Notes: a model not told the origin generated them from the letters alone. A stretch of 64,000 nucleotides of DNA from Rhizobium leguminosarum (GCF_017876795.1 NZ_JAGIOR010000001.1:1762501-1826500); one strand, 5' to 3'. Shown: positions 20,046 through 30,005, counted from the stretch's first letter. Numbers and translations are program-made.

Positions 20046-21218
20046 ATGGATATCATTCTCGTCGTAAATGCCGGATCCTCCAGCCTCAAATTTGAGGTTC
20101 TTTCGGTCGAGGGCGATCTCTCAAAACTTTTAAAAGGGCAGATGGAAGGCGTGGGTACCGCCCCGCGTTTATGCATTAAGGGCATCGGCGGAGAGATCCT
20201 TGCAGACCATCAGCACAGCCCGAGCGAAGTTCCGGACCTACCGGCAGCCATGCGGCTCGTCGGAGATTGGCTGCGAGAACGGCATGATGGACGGCTTGTC
20301 GCGGTTGGCCACCGGGTCGTGCACGGCGGGCCGGACAATGAGCGGGCGGTGCTGATCAATGAAAAAGTGTTTGCGGATCTGGAGCGTTATGTGCCGCTCG
20401 CCCCGCTGCATCAACCGAACAATTTGGCGCCGATCCGGGCGATCCTGCGGCAGCGCCCGGATTTGCCGCAGGTCGCCTGCTTCGATACATCCTTCCATCG
20501 CTGCCACAGTGCGGTTGCAGATCACTATGCTATTCCCGAACGGTTCTATGCCGAAGGTGTCAGGCGCTACGGCTTTCACGGGCTTTCCTATGAATATGTG
20601 GCAAGTCGCCTGTCTGAGCTTGCACCGGAGATCGCCGGTGGCCGCGTGCTCGTCGCCCATCTCGGCAGCGGCGCCTCCATGTGCGCGCTTCTGGCTGGTC
20701 GCAGTGTGGAAAGTACATTCGGCTTCACAGCTCTCGACGGGCTGCCGATGAGCACACGCTGCGGCCAGATCGATCCCGGCGTCATCCTCTATCTTCTCGA
20801 CCAGAAGGGCATGAGGCCTGACGAGGTGCAGGATCTGCTCTACAAGGCGTCGGGGCTCAAGGGCCTTTCCGGCGTAGGCAGTGATGTGCGTGCGCTCCTG
20901 GAAAGCCCAAAATCGTCTGCGGCCTTCGCGCTGGAGCATTTCGTCCATCGAATCGGCCTGAATGCCGGCATGCTGGCGGCGGCGCTGGGCGGCATGGATG
21001 CCTTTGTCTTCACGGCCGGCATCGGCGAAAACTCGCCCGAGATGCGGAAGAGGATTGCTGTAAAACTCGAATGGCTGGGGGCGAAGCTGGATCTGGAACG
21101 GAATGCTAGGGGAGATGTGCTGATCTCGACGCCGGATAGCCAGCTGCGGATCTATGTGGTGCCGACGGACGAAGAACTGATGATCGCCCGCCATACGCTA
21201 GCGACCATCGGGACCTAG
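20046..21218 (+). CDS. ackA: Acetate kinase
   Basis: Converts acetyl-phosphate plus ADP to acetate plus ATP. 390 residues, ASKHA fold. Seen: ILVVNAGSSSLKFEVL (N-terminal phosphate-binding strand), VGHRVVHGG, ACFDTSFHR, RRYGFHGLSYEY, LVAHLGSGASMCAL, TALDGLPMSTRCGQIDPG and FTAGIGENSPEMRKRI. The catalytic Arg in VHGGPD-type context, His in FHGLS and Glu in GIGENSP are all present. The ATG at 20046 follows the pta stop by four bases, so the two form an operon. With xfp it gives a phosphoketolase route that yields ATP and acetate or acetyl-CoA. Confidence 0.95.
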   Translation: MDIILVVNAGSSSLKFEVLSVEGDLSKLLKGQMEGVGTAPRLCIKGIGGEILADHQHSPSEVPDLPAAMRLVGDWLRERHDGRLVAVGHRVVHGGPDNERAVLINEKVFADLERYVPLAPLHQPNNLAPIRAILRQRPDLPQVACFDTSFHRCHSAVADHYAIPERFYAEGVRRYGFHGLSYEYVASRLSELAPEIAGGRVLVAHLGSGASMCALLAGRSVESTFGFTALDGLPMSTRCGQIDPGVILYLLDQKGMRPDEVQDLLYKASGLKGLSGVGSDVRALLESPKSSAAFALEHFVHRIGLNAGMLAAALGGMDAFVFTAGIGENSPEMRKRIAVKLEWLGAKLDLERNARGDVLISTPDSQLRIYVVPTDEELMIARHTLATIGT

Positions 21219-21286
21219 AATGGAATGTCCAACAGCGGCGATGGCGGCATTGAGGAAGTGCAGCAGCACTCGCCCACCATGAGCAA

Positions 21287-22978
21287 TTAGGAATTGCCTA
21301 GTTGATCGATCCAGATCCAGGATCCGTCCCTAGTATGATATTCGAGAACTGCGTCATAGCCGCTGCGCGCTGCATCGGGCTCCGCGAAGTTGATGCATGC
21401 GACCGATCTTTCTGCCAGAAGCCCGAGGATCTGATTCAGCAGTTCCTGCCCGAACATGACCTCGCCCTTCTCCATCAGGACATAGTGCGGCTTGGCAATG
21501 AGCGCTCCCGCAATAGCCAGAAGGTGCTGCTCGCGTGGCGACAGCAGTGTCGCCCAGTTCTGTTCCTTGTCGATTTCCCCGGCATCCATGGCGCGGCCAA
21601 GACCGAGCTCTTTCAGCAATCGAAGGATCTGCTCTTCCGAGACGTCCCCGGATCGATCCGGCGGTACGAGGATCTGGCGCAACGTGCCGGGAGCAACATA
21701 GGGGCGCTGGGGAATGAAACGGATCAGATCCCGCATTGGACGGTTGATGCGTCCGATGCCTGATATATTGATCCCCGCTGTGGCCCGGAACAATGCAATG
21801 CCCGCGGCGTCTTCATCGCCGACGACTAGCAATCGCGTGCCGAGCGGGATCGACGTTGACAGCTCCCGCAGCAAAGGCACATCCGAGGGTGCCGTCAGGG
21901 TCACACCCTCATAGGCAAGTTGCTCTCCTTTTTCGGTGAACTCAATCCCGGATTCTGCGGGTTCTTGCGCCTCCTCTATGGCGTCCAGCAGAGAGCTGAT
22001 GCGGGCCACCACGGCGGCGAAATTGGAAATCGAATGGAACTGGCTGACGATGAACGAGAATGCACCGACCAGCGTCGCAAACGCTGCGGCCGACTGCGTG
22101 ATGACGCCGAATTCCATGTCGCCGTTCATGAAGACTGGAGCAATGATGACGACCGGAATGATCTGTATCATCCAGTTATAGCCGGTGGTGAAGAAGCCGA
22201 CATTGCGATTGATGAGTATTATTCTCCTGAAATTGCTGGCGAGCTGATCGAACTGTTTGATCAGGAATCCGGCGTGGCGCTCCTCTCCGCCTGCGATCAT
22301 GACGGATTCCGCGTTTTCCCGCATATGAATCAGGCTGGAGCGGAAGGCCGCTTCGGAGTCGAGCTGGTTGTAGTTCAGGTCGATCAACGGTCGGCCGAGC
22401 GCGATCGTCATGTAGGATCCAAATGCCGCATACACGACTGCAGCAATGAACAGCAGCGGACTGATCAACCACAGCACGCCTGAAAAGGTCAAAATGGTCA
22501 ACCCGCTGTTCAACAGCATCAGCACGAAGGAAAGCGTGGCAATGGTAAACGCCTTGATGTCGTCTGCAATTCTCTGGTCCGGGTGTGAGAGCTTGCCTGA
22601 TATGGCGACCCGATAAAAGGTGCCGTCGCTCATGTAGAGCCCGATGGCGCGATGTGTCAGGAATTCCCGCCAGAGCAGAGCAAGACGTTCCTCCGCAAAA
22701 CGCGCGATCACCGAGACAATCGTCGAGGCGCCAAATACCCCGGTATAAAGCAACGCCTGGCGGACGAATTCGGCAGTTTGCTTTTCGGCAATGGCGGTCA
22801 TGAAATGTCGCCCAACAAAGCTGTTAAGGACATTCAGTGCGCTGATGCCGCAGAAGAGCGTTACCAAGCCAAAGAGGAGCAGTCTTGCTCTTCCGCCGAC
22901 ATGCGAAGTCATGAAGATTTTCACCGCGTAGGAAAACCTGGCCACGGTTACCTTGAGCGGAGTGTATTGCTGGCTCAT
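21287..22978 (-). CDS. SbmA/BacA-like ABC transporter with degenerate ATPase domain
   Basis: A 563-residue half-transporter: a transmembrane domain of the ABC_membrane_2/SbmA-BacA type (about residues 1-310, several hydrophobic helices, WREFLTHRAIGLYM and NQLDSEAAFRSSLIHMRENAE loops typical of that group) followed by a nucleotide-binding domain. In that domain the Q-loop region survives (RFIPQRPYVAPGTLRQIL). Walker A is VVGDEDAAGIALF with no Gly-Lys-Ser/Thr, the signature is LSPREQ, Walker B is YVLMEKGE and the switch His is absent. GGAGGAAGG before the ATG at 22978 fixes the start. ATP hydrolysis seems impossible. It may run on the proton gradient like BacA, or pair with another subunit; the substrate is unknown. 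Confidence 0.85.
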   Translation of the reverse strand: MSQQYTPLKVTVARFSYAVKIFMTSHVGGRARLLLFGLVTLFCGISALNVLNSFVGRHFMTAIAEKQTAEFVRQALLYTGVFGASTIVSVIARFAEERLALLWREFLTHRAIGLYMSDGTFYRVAISGKLSHPDQRIADDIKAFTIATLSFVLMLLNSGLTILTFSGVLWLISPLLFIAAVVYAAFGSYMTIALGRPLIDLNYNQLDSEAAFRSSLIHMRENAESVMIAGGEERHAGFLIKQFDQLASNFRRIILINRNVGFFTTGYNWMIQIIPVVIIAPVFMNGDMEFGVITQSAAAFATLVGAFSFIVSQFHSISNFAAVVARISSLLDAIEEAQEPAESGIEFTEKGEQLAYEGVTLTAPSDVPLLRELSTSIPLGTRLLVVGDEDAAGIALFRATAGINISGIGRINRPMRDLIRFIPQRPYVAPGTLRQILVPPDRSGDVSEEQILRLLKELGLGRAMDAGEIDKEQNWATLLSPREQHLLAIAGALIAKPHYVLMEKGEVMFGQELLNQILGLLAERSVACINFAEPDAARSGYDAVLEYHTRDGSWIWIDQLGNS

Positions 22979-23048
22979 GCCCTTCCTCCACAACTACATA
23001 TCTGCGGCGGATGCAGCTATCGGCATCGTAACCGCGGCCGAGGGCGGT

Positions 23049-24842
23049 TCATCGATCGAGATTCGCGATCGTCAGTCCGGCCTTACGCAGTCCTTCCACA
23101 CGGCGGTTGAAGTCCTCGGGGTTTCGGAAGGGAAGGACGCGGTGGCGGCGCTCGACGGAGAAATTCGGATTGATCTGGAGTGCCTTCTCCCACGCCCGCC
23201 GGCACTCCTCGGGCCGGCCGAGGTGGCCGTAGCACGATGCCAGCAGGGCATAGGCGGTTTCCGATTGCGAGTTTTGTTGGAGCCGCAGTTCGATCGCGAC
23301 GATCGCTTGCTCATATTCACCGAGAGAAAAGCGCGCGTCAGCGAGAAATTGGAAAAGAATTTCCGGATGGTGTGGGTCAAGCCGCATCGATGCATCGAGG
23401 CTTTCCAAGGCGCCTTCGGGATCGCCGGAGAATATCTGGATATGGGCCATCAGCATCAGGAGTTCGGCGGAGTTGGGAGAAAGCGCCAGGCCTCGCAGCA
23501 CTTCTGCCCGGGCCCGGCCCAGTTCGCGGTTCCACATGCAGGCCATGCCCAGTGCGAAGTGGCTATTGGGTTGTTCTTCCGCCATCTGCACTGCCTGCTG
23601 CGCGAGATCCAGCCCGATCTGCAGCGAAGCCTCCGGATCGTCGCTCCAGGCGTTGACGTAGTCGAGCACATGCGTGAAGGAAATGAGGGCTTGGGCCGCC
23701 GCGTAGTCCGGATCGATGGCTATAGCGTCTGCAGCCAGGCTGCGGGCGGCTCTATTTCCGGCTCGGGAATGGGCCGACGCCTGCTCACGGCCGCGCAATA
23801 ACAACTCGTAAGCGCCGACATCGACTGCGCGCCCCTGGCCCAATCGGTCCTGGTCGCCATGGGTGAGGTTCAGCTTGAGCGCTGTCACGATCTCCTGTGT
23901 CAGTTCATCCTGAACCGCAAAAATGTCGGTAAGGTCGCGGTCGAACCGGCTGGCCCAGATATGTCCGCCATTGCTGGCGTCGATCAATTGGGCGGTAACA
24001 CGCACGCGGTTGCCAGCCTTGCGCAGGCTGCCTTCAAGGACATAGCGGACACCAAGCGCCTTGGCCATCTCAGGCACGGAAGCTGTCACGTTCTTGTAGA
24101 TGAAGGATGAGTTGCGGGCGATCACGTGCAATTCGGACAGCTTCGAGAGGTCGGTGATGATGTCCTCGCTGATCCCGTCGGAGAAATATTCCTGTTCGGC
24201 GTCGCCGCTCATGTTGTTGAACGCCAGTACGGCGATGGAGGGCTTGTCATGAACGGCTGCTGCCCATGCCGGTTTCATCGGGGTCGGCACTCCCGGCTGC
24301 CGTGCCGGAAGCGGCTTCGCGATGGTTCCGATCCGAAGCAAATAGGCCCGCATCGGCTCCGCGATATTCTTGAGAGGGATTTTGCCGAGATCGGTCACGG
24401 CACATTCAAGCCGCGTTTTCACCTGGCGATAGGCATCTTCGGAGAGACAGATGGCGCCGGGCTGCGCAATTCCCTCCAACCGCGCGGCGATATTGACGCC
24501 GTCGCCCATCAAATCGCCGTCGCTCTCCTCGACGACATCCCCCAGATGGATACCGACCCGGAACTCGATGCGATTCTCGGGGGACACGCCGATATTTCGC
24601 TCGACCATGGCAGTCTGCACTTCGATCGCGCAGCGCACAGCGTCGACGACGCTGCGAAACTCGATGAGGCTTCCATCTCCGGTACGCTTGACCACACGGC
24701 CATTGTGCACGGCAATGGTCGGATCGACCAGATCGCTGCGCAACGTTCGCAGCCGCGCCAGGATGCGATCCTCGTCCGCACCGGCGAGGCGGCTGTAGCC
24801 GACCACATCCGCGACCAGGATCGCCGCCAGTTTTCGCGTCAC
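23049..24842 (-). CDS. Class III adenylate/guanylate cyclase with TPR region
   Basis: 597 residues. An N-terminal class III cyclase domain (1-175: AAILVADVVGYSRL with the first metal Asp, KRTGDGSLIEF with the second, GIHLGDVV, DGVNIAARLE) is followed by a TolB-like segment (SIAVLAFNNMSGDAEQEYFS, DGISEDIITDLSKL, ...YVLEGSLRKAGNRVRVTAQL) and C-terminal tetratricopeptide repeats (about 370-560). No transmembrane segment, so cytoplasmic. This is a large rhizobial family whose signals are mostly undefined. It presumably makes cAMP. The Crp/Fnr-type regulator at 42.9 kb could be a receiver, but nothing in the sequence links the two. Confidence 0.92.
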   Translation of the reverse strand: MTRKLAAILVADVVGYSRLAGADEDRILARLRTLRSDLVDPTIAVHNGRVVKRTGDGSLIEFRSVVDAVRCAIEVQTAMVERNIGVSPENRIEFRVGIHLGDVVEESDGDLMGDGVNIAARLEGIAQPGAICLSEDAYRQVKTRLECAVTDLGKIPLKNIAEPMRAYLLRIGTIAKPLPARQPGVPTPMKPAWAAAVHDKPSIAVLAFNNMSGDAEQEYFSDGISEDIITDLSKLSELHVIARNSSFIYKNVTASVPEMAKALGVRYVLEGSLRKAGNRVRVTAQLIDASNGGHIWASRFDRDLTDIFAVQDELTQEIVTALKLNLTHGDQDRLGQGRAVDVGAYELLLRGREQASAHSRAGNRAARSLAADAIAIDPDYAAAQALISFTHVLDYVNAWSDDPEASLQIGLDLAQQAVQMAEEQPNSHFALGMACMWNRELGRARAEVLRGLALSPNSAELLMLMAHIQIFSGDPEGALESLDASMRLDPHHPEILFQFLADARFSLGEYEQAIVAIELRLQQNSQSETAYALLASCYGHLGRPEECRRAWEKALQINPNFSVERRHRVLPFRNPEDFNRRVEGLRKAGLTIANLDR

Positions 24843-24985
24843 GCTCGTAGCCTCAGTTCCCTATCGGACCAAAATAACACAATGCGACGGGCGACGTCGC
24901 CAAATCCTGATTGCCTTTGCTGCGGGTCCCGTGATGAGTTCGTTTAAGGTGGAGATGGTCGGGTAAGCTTGTGCGCTGACAGCGG

Positions 24986-27298
24986 CTAATGTTCGTCTTT
25001 GAGAGTGAAGGCGAACACGTAATCGCCGACGTCCGTCGAATATGGCGCTCCACCAACGGATATCAGGACATACTGCTTTCCGGTTTTAGGTGAGACATAG
25101 GTCATGGGCGTGGCGCTCGAGCCGACCGGCAGGGGATATTTCCAGAGTTCCGAGCCGTTCTCGGCGTCATAGGCGCGGATATAATAGTCCTGAAAGCCGG
25201 CGAAGAAGACGACACCGCCGGCAGTCGCGGACGTGCCGGCATAACTCGGCAGGCCCATCGGCATCGGCAGCTTGGTTTTGATCTTAAACGGCCCGAGTTC
25301 TTCGGCGGTCCCGGCCGGAACCTGCCATGCGATCTTGCGGGTATTCAGATCCACTGCCGTGACAGTGCCGAAGGGCGGCTGCGTGCAGGGAACGCGGAGC
25401 CTCGAGGTCCACATTTCGGTGGCCATGCCATATGGTGTACCGCGCTGCGGGGCGGAGGGGCCATGCGCGGTCGTGGTGAGGGCAAAATCGACATACTCCC
25501 CGCGTGGGATGAGTGCGAAGAGACTGGGCACGCGGATATCGTTCATGAAGACCCGGTTGTTCGGCAGATCGACCGATACGCTTCCCCAGTTGAGGCCGCC
25601 CAGATTTCCCGGCTGCTGGATTGCATAGTGCGGGCCGATCGGGGTGAAATCGCCATCGTAGCGCATCTTTCGGAAGGCGATGCGGCATGCCAGTTGATCG
25701 AACATCGTCAGGCCCCAGGCCGTCTGCTCCGTTACCCGCTCCGCACCGATTGTCGGCATGCCGACGGAATAGGGCTGTGTCGGAGACAGTTTCTCCCCCG
25801 GCGCGCCGCCTTCCTGCGGTACCGGCTTCTCCCGAACTTCGGCAATCGGTGCGCCGGTCTGCCGGTTGAGCAGGAAAAGCTGCCCGCGTTTGGTGGTCTG
25901 CAGGAGAGCAGGCATTGTGGCGCCATTGCCGTCAGGCAGGTCGATCAAAACCGGTTGGGCCGGCAGGTCATAATCCCAGAGGTCGTGATGCACGGTCTGG
26001 AACTTCCATTTCTCCCGTCCCGTCGTGACATCGAGCGCCACCAATGTGGCATTGTATTGATCAGCGAAGGCCGGGCGATTGACGCCGTAGTAATCCGGGG
26101 TGGTATTGCCGAGCGGTGCATAGATGAGCCCAAGCTTGTCGTCGAATGCGGCCGTCGTCCACATGTTGGGTGTGGCCCGCGTGTAGGTCTGGCCCTCCGG
26201 CGGGAGTTTGGTGATCTGAGGATTGCCGAGATCCCATGCCCATTCGAGCTCTCCGGTGACGACATTGAATGCGCGGATGACGCCCGAGGGTTCGCCGACC
26301 TCCTGATTGTCCATGACCCAGCCTCCGACGACGATCAGATTGCGGGCAATCAGCGGCGCTGATGTCTGGAAATAATAACCTGTCTTGACTTCGCCCATGC
26401 CCTGGGAGAGCTGCACGGTGCCATTGTCTCCGAAGCCTTTACAGGGCGCGCCGGTCTTGCTGTCGATCTCCAGGATGCGGGCATCAATCGTTGTCTGCAC
26501 CAAACGCTCATTGCAAAGACCGTCGGCAGATTGGGCCTCCTGTGGCATCTTGTAGTAACCGAGGCCGCGGCAGCGCTGCCAGTAAGGCGCCGTTGCCTTG
26601 GGGTCGAAGGTCCAGCGGGGTTTGCCGGTATCTGCATCGAGCGCTGCGATCACATCCGTCGGCGTGCAGCTATAGATCGTATCGCCGATCTGCAGAGGCG
26701 TGTTCTGATCGGCGCCTTCGCCTTTTCCGGTGCGATATGTCCAGGCAAGGTCTAGCTTGGCAATATTGCCGCGGTTGATCTGATCGAACGGCGAGTAGCG
26801 ATCGCCTGCCGTGCTGCGGCCATAGGATGTCCAGTCGGAGGGAGCGTTGTCGCCTTTGGCGATCTTGTAGGCGGGGATGTCGGCGGAGGGGCGGATCAGC
26901 CCATGCGGCGTGAAAGCAAGGCTAAAGCCCGCAACGAACAGGACGGCGGCAAGCAGGGTGCCGCCATAGAACCGGTTGGCGGTTCGCAAAAGCGAGGGCG
27001 CAAAAAGAAGTGCAAAGCCCGCCAGTGCAATGGGAGACATCAAACGTGCAAAAAGTGCCCAAAAATTGAGACCCGACTCCCAAAGTGCCCAGGGAAGGGT
27101 GAAAACGGCAACAAGCAAAACGATGAATGCGCCTGACGCCTTCCGGCGCCATAGCAGGAGCGCGGCAACCAGATAGGCAAGCCCGACGATCGCGTAATAG
27201 GGCGAGCCGCTGAGGCTGAGCAGCACGGCGCCGCCTCCCATCAGTCCCAACCCGATAAAGGCGAGAACAATACAGAACAGGGTGGCCAGAAATTTCAT
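24986..27298 (-). CDS. gcd: PQQ-dependent membrane glucose dehydrogenase
   Basis: Oxidises glucose to gluconolactone in the periplasm and passes electrons to ubiquinone. 770 residues: five hydrophobic N-terminal helices (about 1-130) then an eight-bladed PQQ propeller. Seen: NAPSDWTSYGRSTAGDRYSP, LDLAWTYRTG, TPLQIGDTIYSCTPTDVIAA, the WQRCRGLGYY segment, TPDYYGVNRP, VHHDLWDYDLPAQPVLID, NLGGLNWGSVSVD and GTSATAGGVVFFAGFQDYYI. The ATG at 27298 (MKFLATLF) follows GAGG and opens the first helix, so it was preferred over 27355. PQQ synthesis genes are not in the window. Gluconic acid production is linked in rhizobia to mineral phosphate solubilisation. Confidence 0.93.
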   Translation of the reverse strand: MKFLATLFCIVLAFIGLGLMGGGAVLLSLSGSPYYAIVGLAYLVAALLLWRRKASGAFIVLLVAVFTLPWALWESGLNFWALFARLMSPIALAGFALLFAPSLLRTANRFYGGTLLAAVLFVAGFSLAFTPHGLIRPSADIPAYKIAKGDNAPSDWTSYGRSTAGDRYSPFDQINRGNIAKLDLAWTYRTGKGEGADQNTPLQIGDTIYSCTPTDVIAALDADTGKPRWTFDPKATAPYWQRCRGLGYYKMPQEAQSADGLCNERLVQTTIDARILEIDSKTGAPCKGFGDNGTVQLSQGMGEVKTGYYFQTSAPLIARNLIVVGGWVMDNQEVGEPSGVIRAFNVVTGELEWAWDLGNPQITKLPPEGQTYTRATPNMWTTAAFDDKLGLIYAPLGNTTPDYYGVNRPAFADQYNATLVALDVTTGREKWKFQTVHHDLWDYDLPAQPVLIDLPDGNGATMPALLQTTKRGQLFLLNRQTGAPIAEVREKPVPQEGGAPGEKLSPTQPYSVGMPTIGAERVTEQTAWGLTMFDQLACRIAFRKMRYDGDFTPIGPHYAIQQPGNLGGLNWGSVSVDLPNNRVFMNDIRVPSLFALIPRGEYVDFALTTTAHGPSAPQRGTPYGMATEMWTSRLRVPCTQPPFGTVTAVDLNTRKIAWQVPAGTAEELGPFKIKTKLPMPMGLPSYAGTSATAGGVVFFAGFQDYYIRAYDAENGSELWKYPLPVGSSATPMTYVSPKTGKQYVLISVGGAPYSTDVGDYVFAFTLKDEH

Positions 27299-28159
27299 CG
27301 TTTCCTCATCCAATCCGCCGCCCGATCGCCTGGGTTTAAACTCTGACCGTCGCATGGCACCTCGGGAAGCACAGGGCCATTGGGTTGATGGTCAGCTAGC
27401 TCGTTTTCGGGAGAGGGGAGCTCTCTCGTTCAATTTTTCCTGGTGTACCTCTGGTCACTGACACGCGGCTCCGATCCGGCAATGATGCCGCCGCCGCTCT
27501 GCGGCAACAGCTTGCCATTCTAAATTGAGTAATATTTCTGAAAGGGGCACAGATGTTTCTCGGCGAAAAGCTTGATCTAGCGAACGGGCGACCGACAGGA
27601 TTCGATTATATGCGATTACTGTTAGCCTTTTCAGTGCTTTGGATACATACGGCTCGCGTCACCTACAGCGATGACCTCTTCCTCTGGGAGTCACCCTTCC
27701 GTCCTGTCATCAAATCAGTGCTTCCGATGTTCTTTGTCTTGAGTGGATTCCTGGTGGCCGGCAGTCTTGAACGGTCGAAGACATTGATCTCATTTCTCGG
27801 TAACCGATTTATCCGGATTTACCCTGCTCTCGCGGTGGAGGTATTGCTGGCTGCCTTTATACTCGGAGCGATCTATACAGAGTATGACCTGCGTGACTAT
27901 TTCACCGATCCTCAGTTCTTTACCTATCTGCTGAATGTCACAGGGCACATTCACTTCAATCTTCCAGGGGTATTCCTGGATAATCCCGACGCCGCGATGG
28001 TGAATGGGCAGCTCTGGACGGTGCCCTTCGAACTCGAGTGTTATGCTGTGATCGCCGCCCTGTTTCTGCTCGGCGTGGTCAGGCGGCGTGTGATCGCCCT
28101 TATCGCAACGCCGGCTTTGATCGTAAGCTTCGGTATCGCAAGGTATTGGAAACATGTAA

Positions 28160-29091
28160 GAGCCTGACTCGAAAAGGTTTCAACGATATCCGTACCTTGC
28201 CAAGCGTCGTGTCAGGACCCGGATGTGGGCGATAGTGACCCAGGCCTCGGCTGAGGCGACGGACTTTTCCCAATCCTTCGCCAATCGTCGGCATCTGCCA
28301 AGCCATGCGAAGGTGCGCTCCACTACCCAGCGACGCGGCAGAACCTCGAAGCCCTTGGCCTTGTCGGTCCGCTTGACGATCTGGAGAGTGAACGCAGCGA
28401 TCTTTTGCAGTGCGCCCCTCAGCTTCGGTCCGGCATAACCACCATCGGCGAAGATATGTCTCAGCCACGGCCAGCGCTTGAGAATGGTTTTGAGAACCGC
28501 AGGCGCGCCGTCGCGATCCTGAATATCGGCGCTGTGAACCATGAGGCCGACCATCAGTCCGAGCGTGTCGACGACGATATGACGCTTGCGTCCCTTTATC
28601 TTCTTGCCCGCGTCATAGCCCGAAATTCCGCCGCTTTCCGTGGTTTTCACGCTTTGACTGTCGATCACGCCCGCAGACGGCGAGGCTTCCCGACCTTCCA
28701 AGTCACGCGCCTCCATCACAAGATGATGGTTGATCCGACCCCATAACCCTGTCGCTCGCCATTCATAGAAATAGGACTGCACAGTTGTAAAAGGTGGAAA
28801 ATCTCTGGGCATCATCCGCCACTGGCACCCCGTCGTGGCGATGTAAAGCAACGCATTCACGACCTCGCGAAGATCGGTACTGCGCGGCCTGCCCAACCGC
28901 CTCGGTCCAGGCAGGCAAGGCGAGATCAATCCCCACTCCCGGTCCGTCAGATCGCTTGCATACCGCACTGTGCGTCGGGCATATTGCCGACGGGTGAAAT
29001 CAGTCCAGCCCATTGTGGTCTCCGTTCGTCCTAAGCAAACAAACAGAATCACAACTGGCTGATTTCACTCAACTCTTTTTCGGTCAGGCTC
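28160..29091 (-). mobile_element. IS5-family (IS1031-type) element inside acyltransferase gene
   Basis: 932 bp. Terminal repeats are GAGCCTGAC at 28160 and GTCAGGCTC ending at 29091, with continuing imperfect similarity (CGAAAA). The 3-bp target duplication is TAA at 28157-28159 and 29092-29094, of the TNA kind expected for the IS1031 subgroup. Repeats and duplication are intact, so the insertion is probably recent. Confidence 0.9.
28180..29013 (-). CDS. IS5-family transposase (IS1031-type)
   Basis: 277 residues from the ATG at 29013 (MGWTDFTRRQYARR). DDE residues: Asp in AGVIDSQSVKT, Asp in IFADGGYAG, Glu in RWVVERTFAWLGR; the YREK-like C-terminal block is normal. Intact, so the element is probably autonomous. 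It is similar along its whole length to the transposase at 30026-30859 but clearly not identical, so the two insertions are independent arrivals of related elements. Confidence 0.92.
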   Translation of the reverse strand: MGWTDFTRRQYARRTVRYASDLTDREWGLISPCLPGPRRLGRPRSTDLREVVNALLYIATTGCQWRMMPRDFPPFTTVQSYFYEWRATGLWGRINHHLVMEARDLEGREASPSAGVIDSQSVKTTESGGISGYDAGKKIKGRKRHIVVDTLGLMVGLMVHSADIQDRDGAPAVLKTILKRWPWLRHIFADGGYAGPKLRGALQKIAAFTLQIVKRTDKAKGFEVLPRRWVVERTFAWLGRCRRLAKDWEKSVASAEAWVTIAHIRVLTRRLARYGYR

Positions 29092-29597
29092 TAAGTGATT
29101 GGGCGACGATGCCCACGACCGCATCGGGCAATCTGCTTATTTGCGCTTTTCTCGTGGGGGTGACGTTTTATCTCTACAAGGACAAGGTTCTTTGGGACGT
29201 GAGAATTTTCCTTGCCTCGCTGGCAATGATATTCTGGGCCTACTGGTTCACCTCCTTTGGGGATTTCGTAGCCATTCCGGCCATGGGATATGTCACGGTT
29301 TTCCTCGGCCTGACCTCGCCCCGCAAGCTTGGCGTTTTGCGCGGGGCCGACTACTCCTACGGCGTCTTCCTCTATGGATATCCCATCCAACAGGCGTTCG
29401 TAGCGCTCGGGCCTTGGGCGCATAACTGGTTGTTGAATGGCATTGTCTGCAGCATCGTTGCGACTTGCTTTGCTGCCTTTTCCTGGAGATTCATCGAAAA
29501 GCCGGCATTGAAATTGAGGAAACAAGTCACTTGGCTTGAAAACCTCAGTCTCCACCGCGGCGCAAAACGGCAATTGGCCGCGGCAGTCTCGAAATAG

Positions 29598-30005
29598 ACT
29601 TATCGATGCCGGTCGCGAGGCTGGCAACTTTATCGCCGGTGCTTAACCTGCAAAAGACATCAGCAGGGCTCGCCAATCACCGGCGAGCCCTGTTTCGTTG
29701 TAACGTGGTCGACCGCCACGGAGGAGCGTCCGATCCCGTCGCGAAAGCCGAGCTTGGAGCAGATAACTGACGTCGTCGTCATCTCGTGCTGGGCTGACAG
29801 GCGCCATTTGGATCATCGCGGGTGCATAAGCGCCCATACGCAAGCTTATGTTCAGATTTATCTTTTTGGAACAATCGAACGAATGTTCAGTTAGGCGCTG
29901 GAACGTCGCGGCAGCACCGCGGCGCCTCGTTACTAATCCGATACCTAAACCTTCCTGCGTGCTCCAAGCATCTTTTGATTTCGGACGATGGATGGCCCTG
30001 TCTGA
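29598..30005. other. Intergenic between acyltransferase and second IS
   Basis: About 400 bases. A minus-strand frame (ending at 29643) crosses it with no recognisable family; its first part is IS-derived. I could not identify what the second IS interrupted. Confidence 0.35.

Larger units (their letters stand above)
27553..29597 (+). pseudogene. Acyltransferase-3 gene split by an IS element
   Basis: An acyltransferase family 3 (OafA/ExoZ-like) integral membrane protein. The 5' part (27553-28159) shows FDYMRLLLAFSVLWIHTARV, with the catalytic His, then PMFFVLSGFLVAGSLERS and RFIRIYPALAVEV. The 3' part (29095-29597) holds four further membrane helices and FSWRFIEKPALKLRK. Removing the IS at 28160-29091 plus one TAA copy joins the parts in frame as RYWKHV-SDWATM, giving 369 residues with no other lesion. 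The insertion is therefore the only defect. Such enzymes O-acetylate surface polysaccharides, fitting the nearby EPS locus. Confidence 0.9.
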
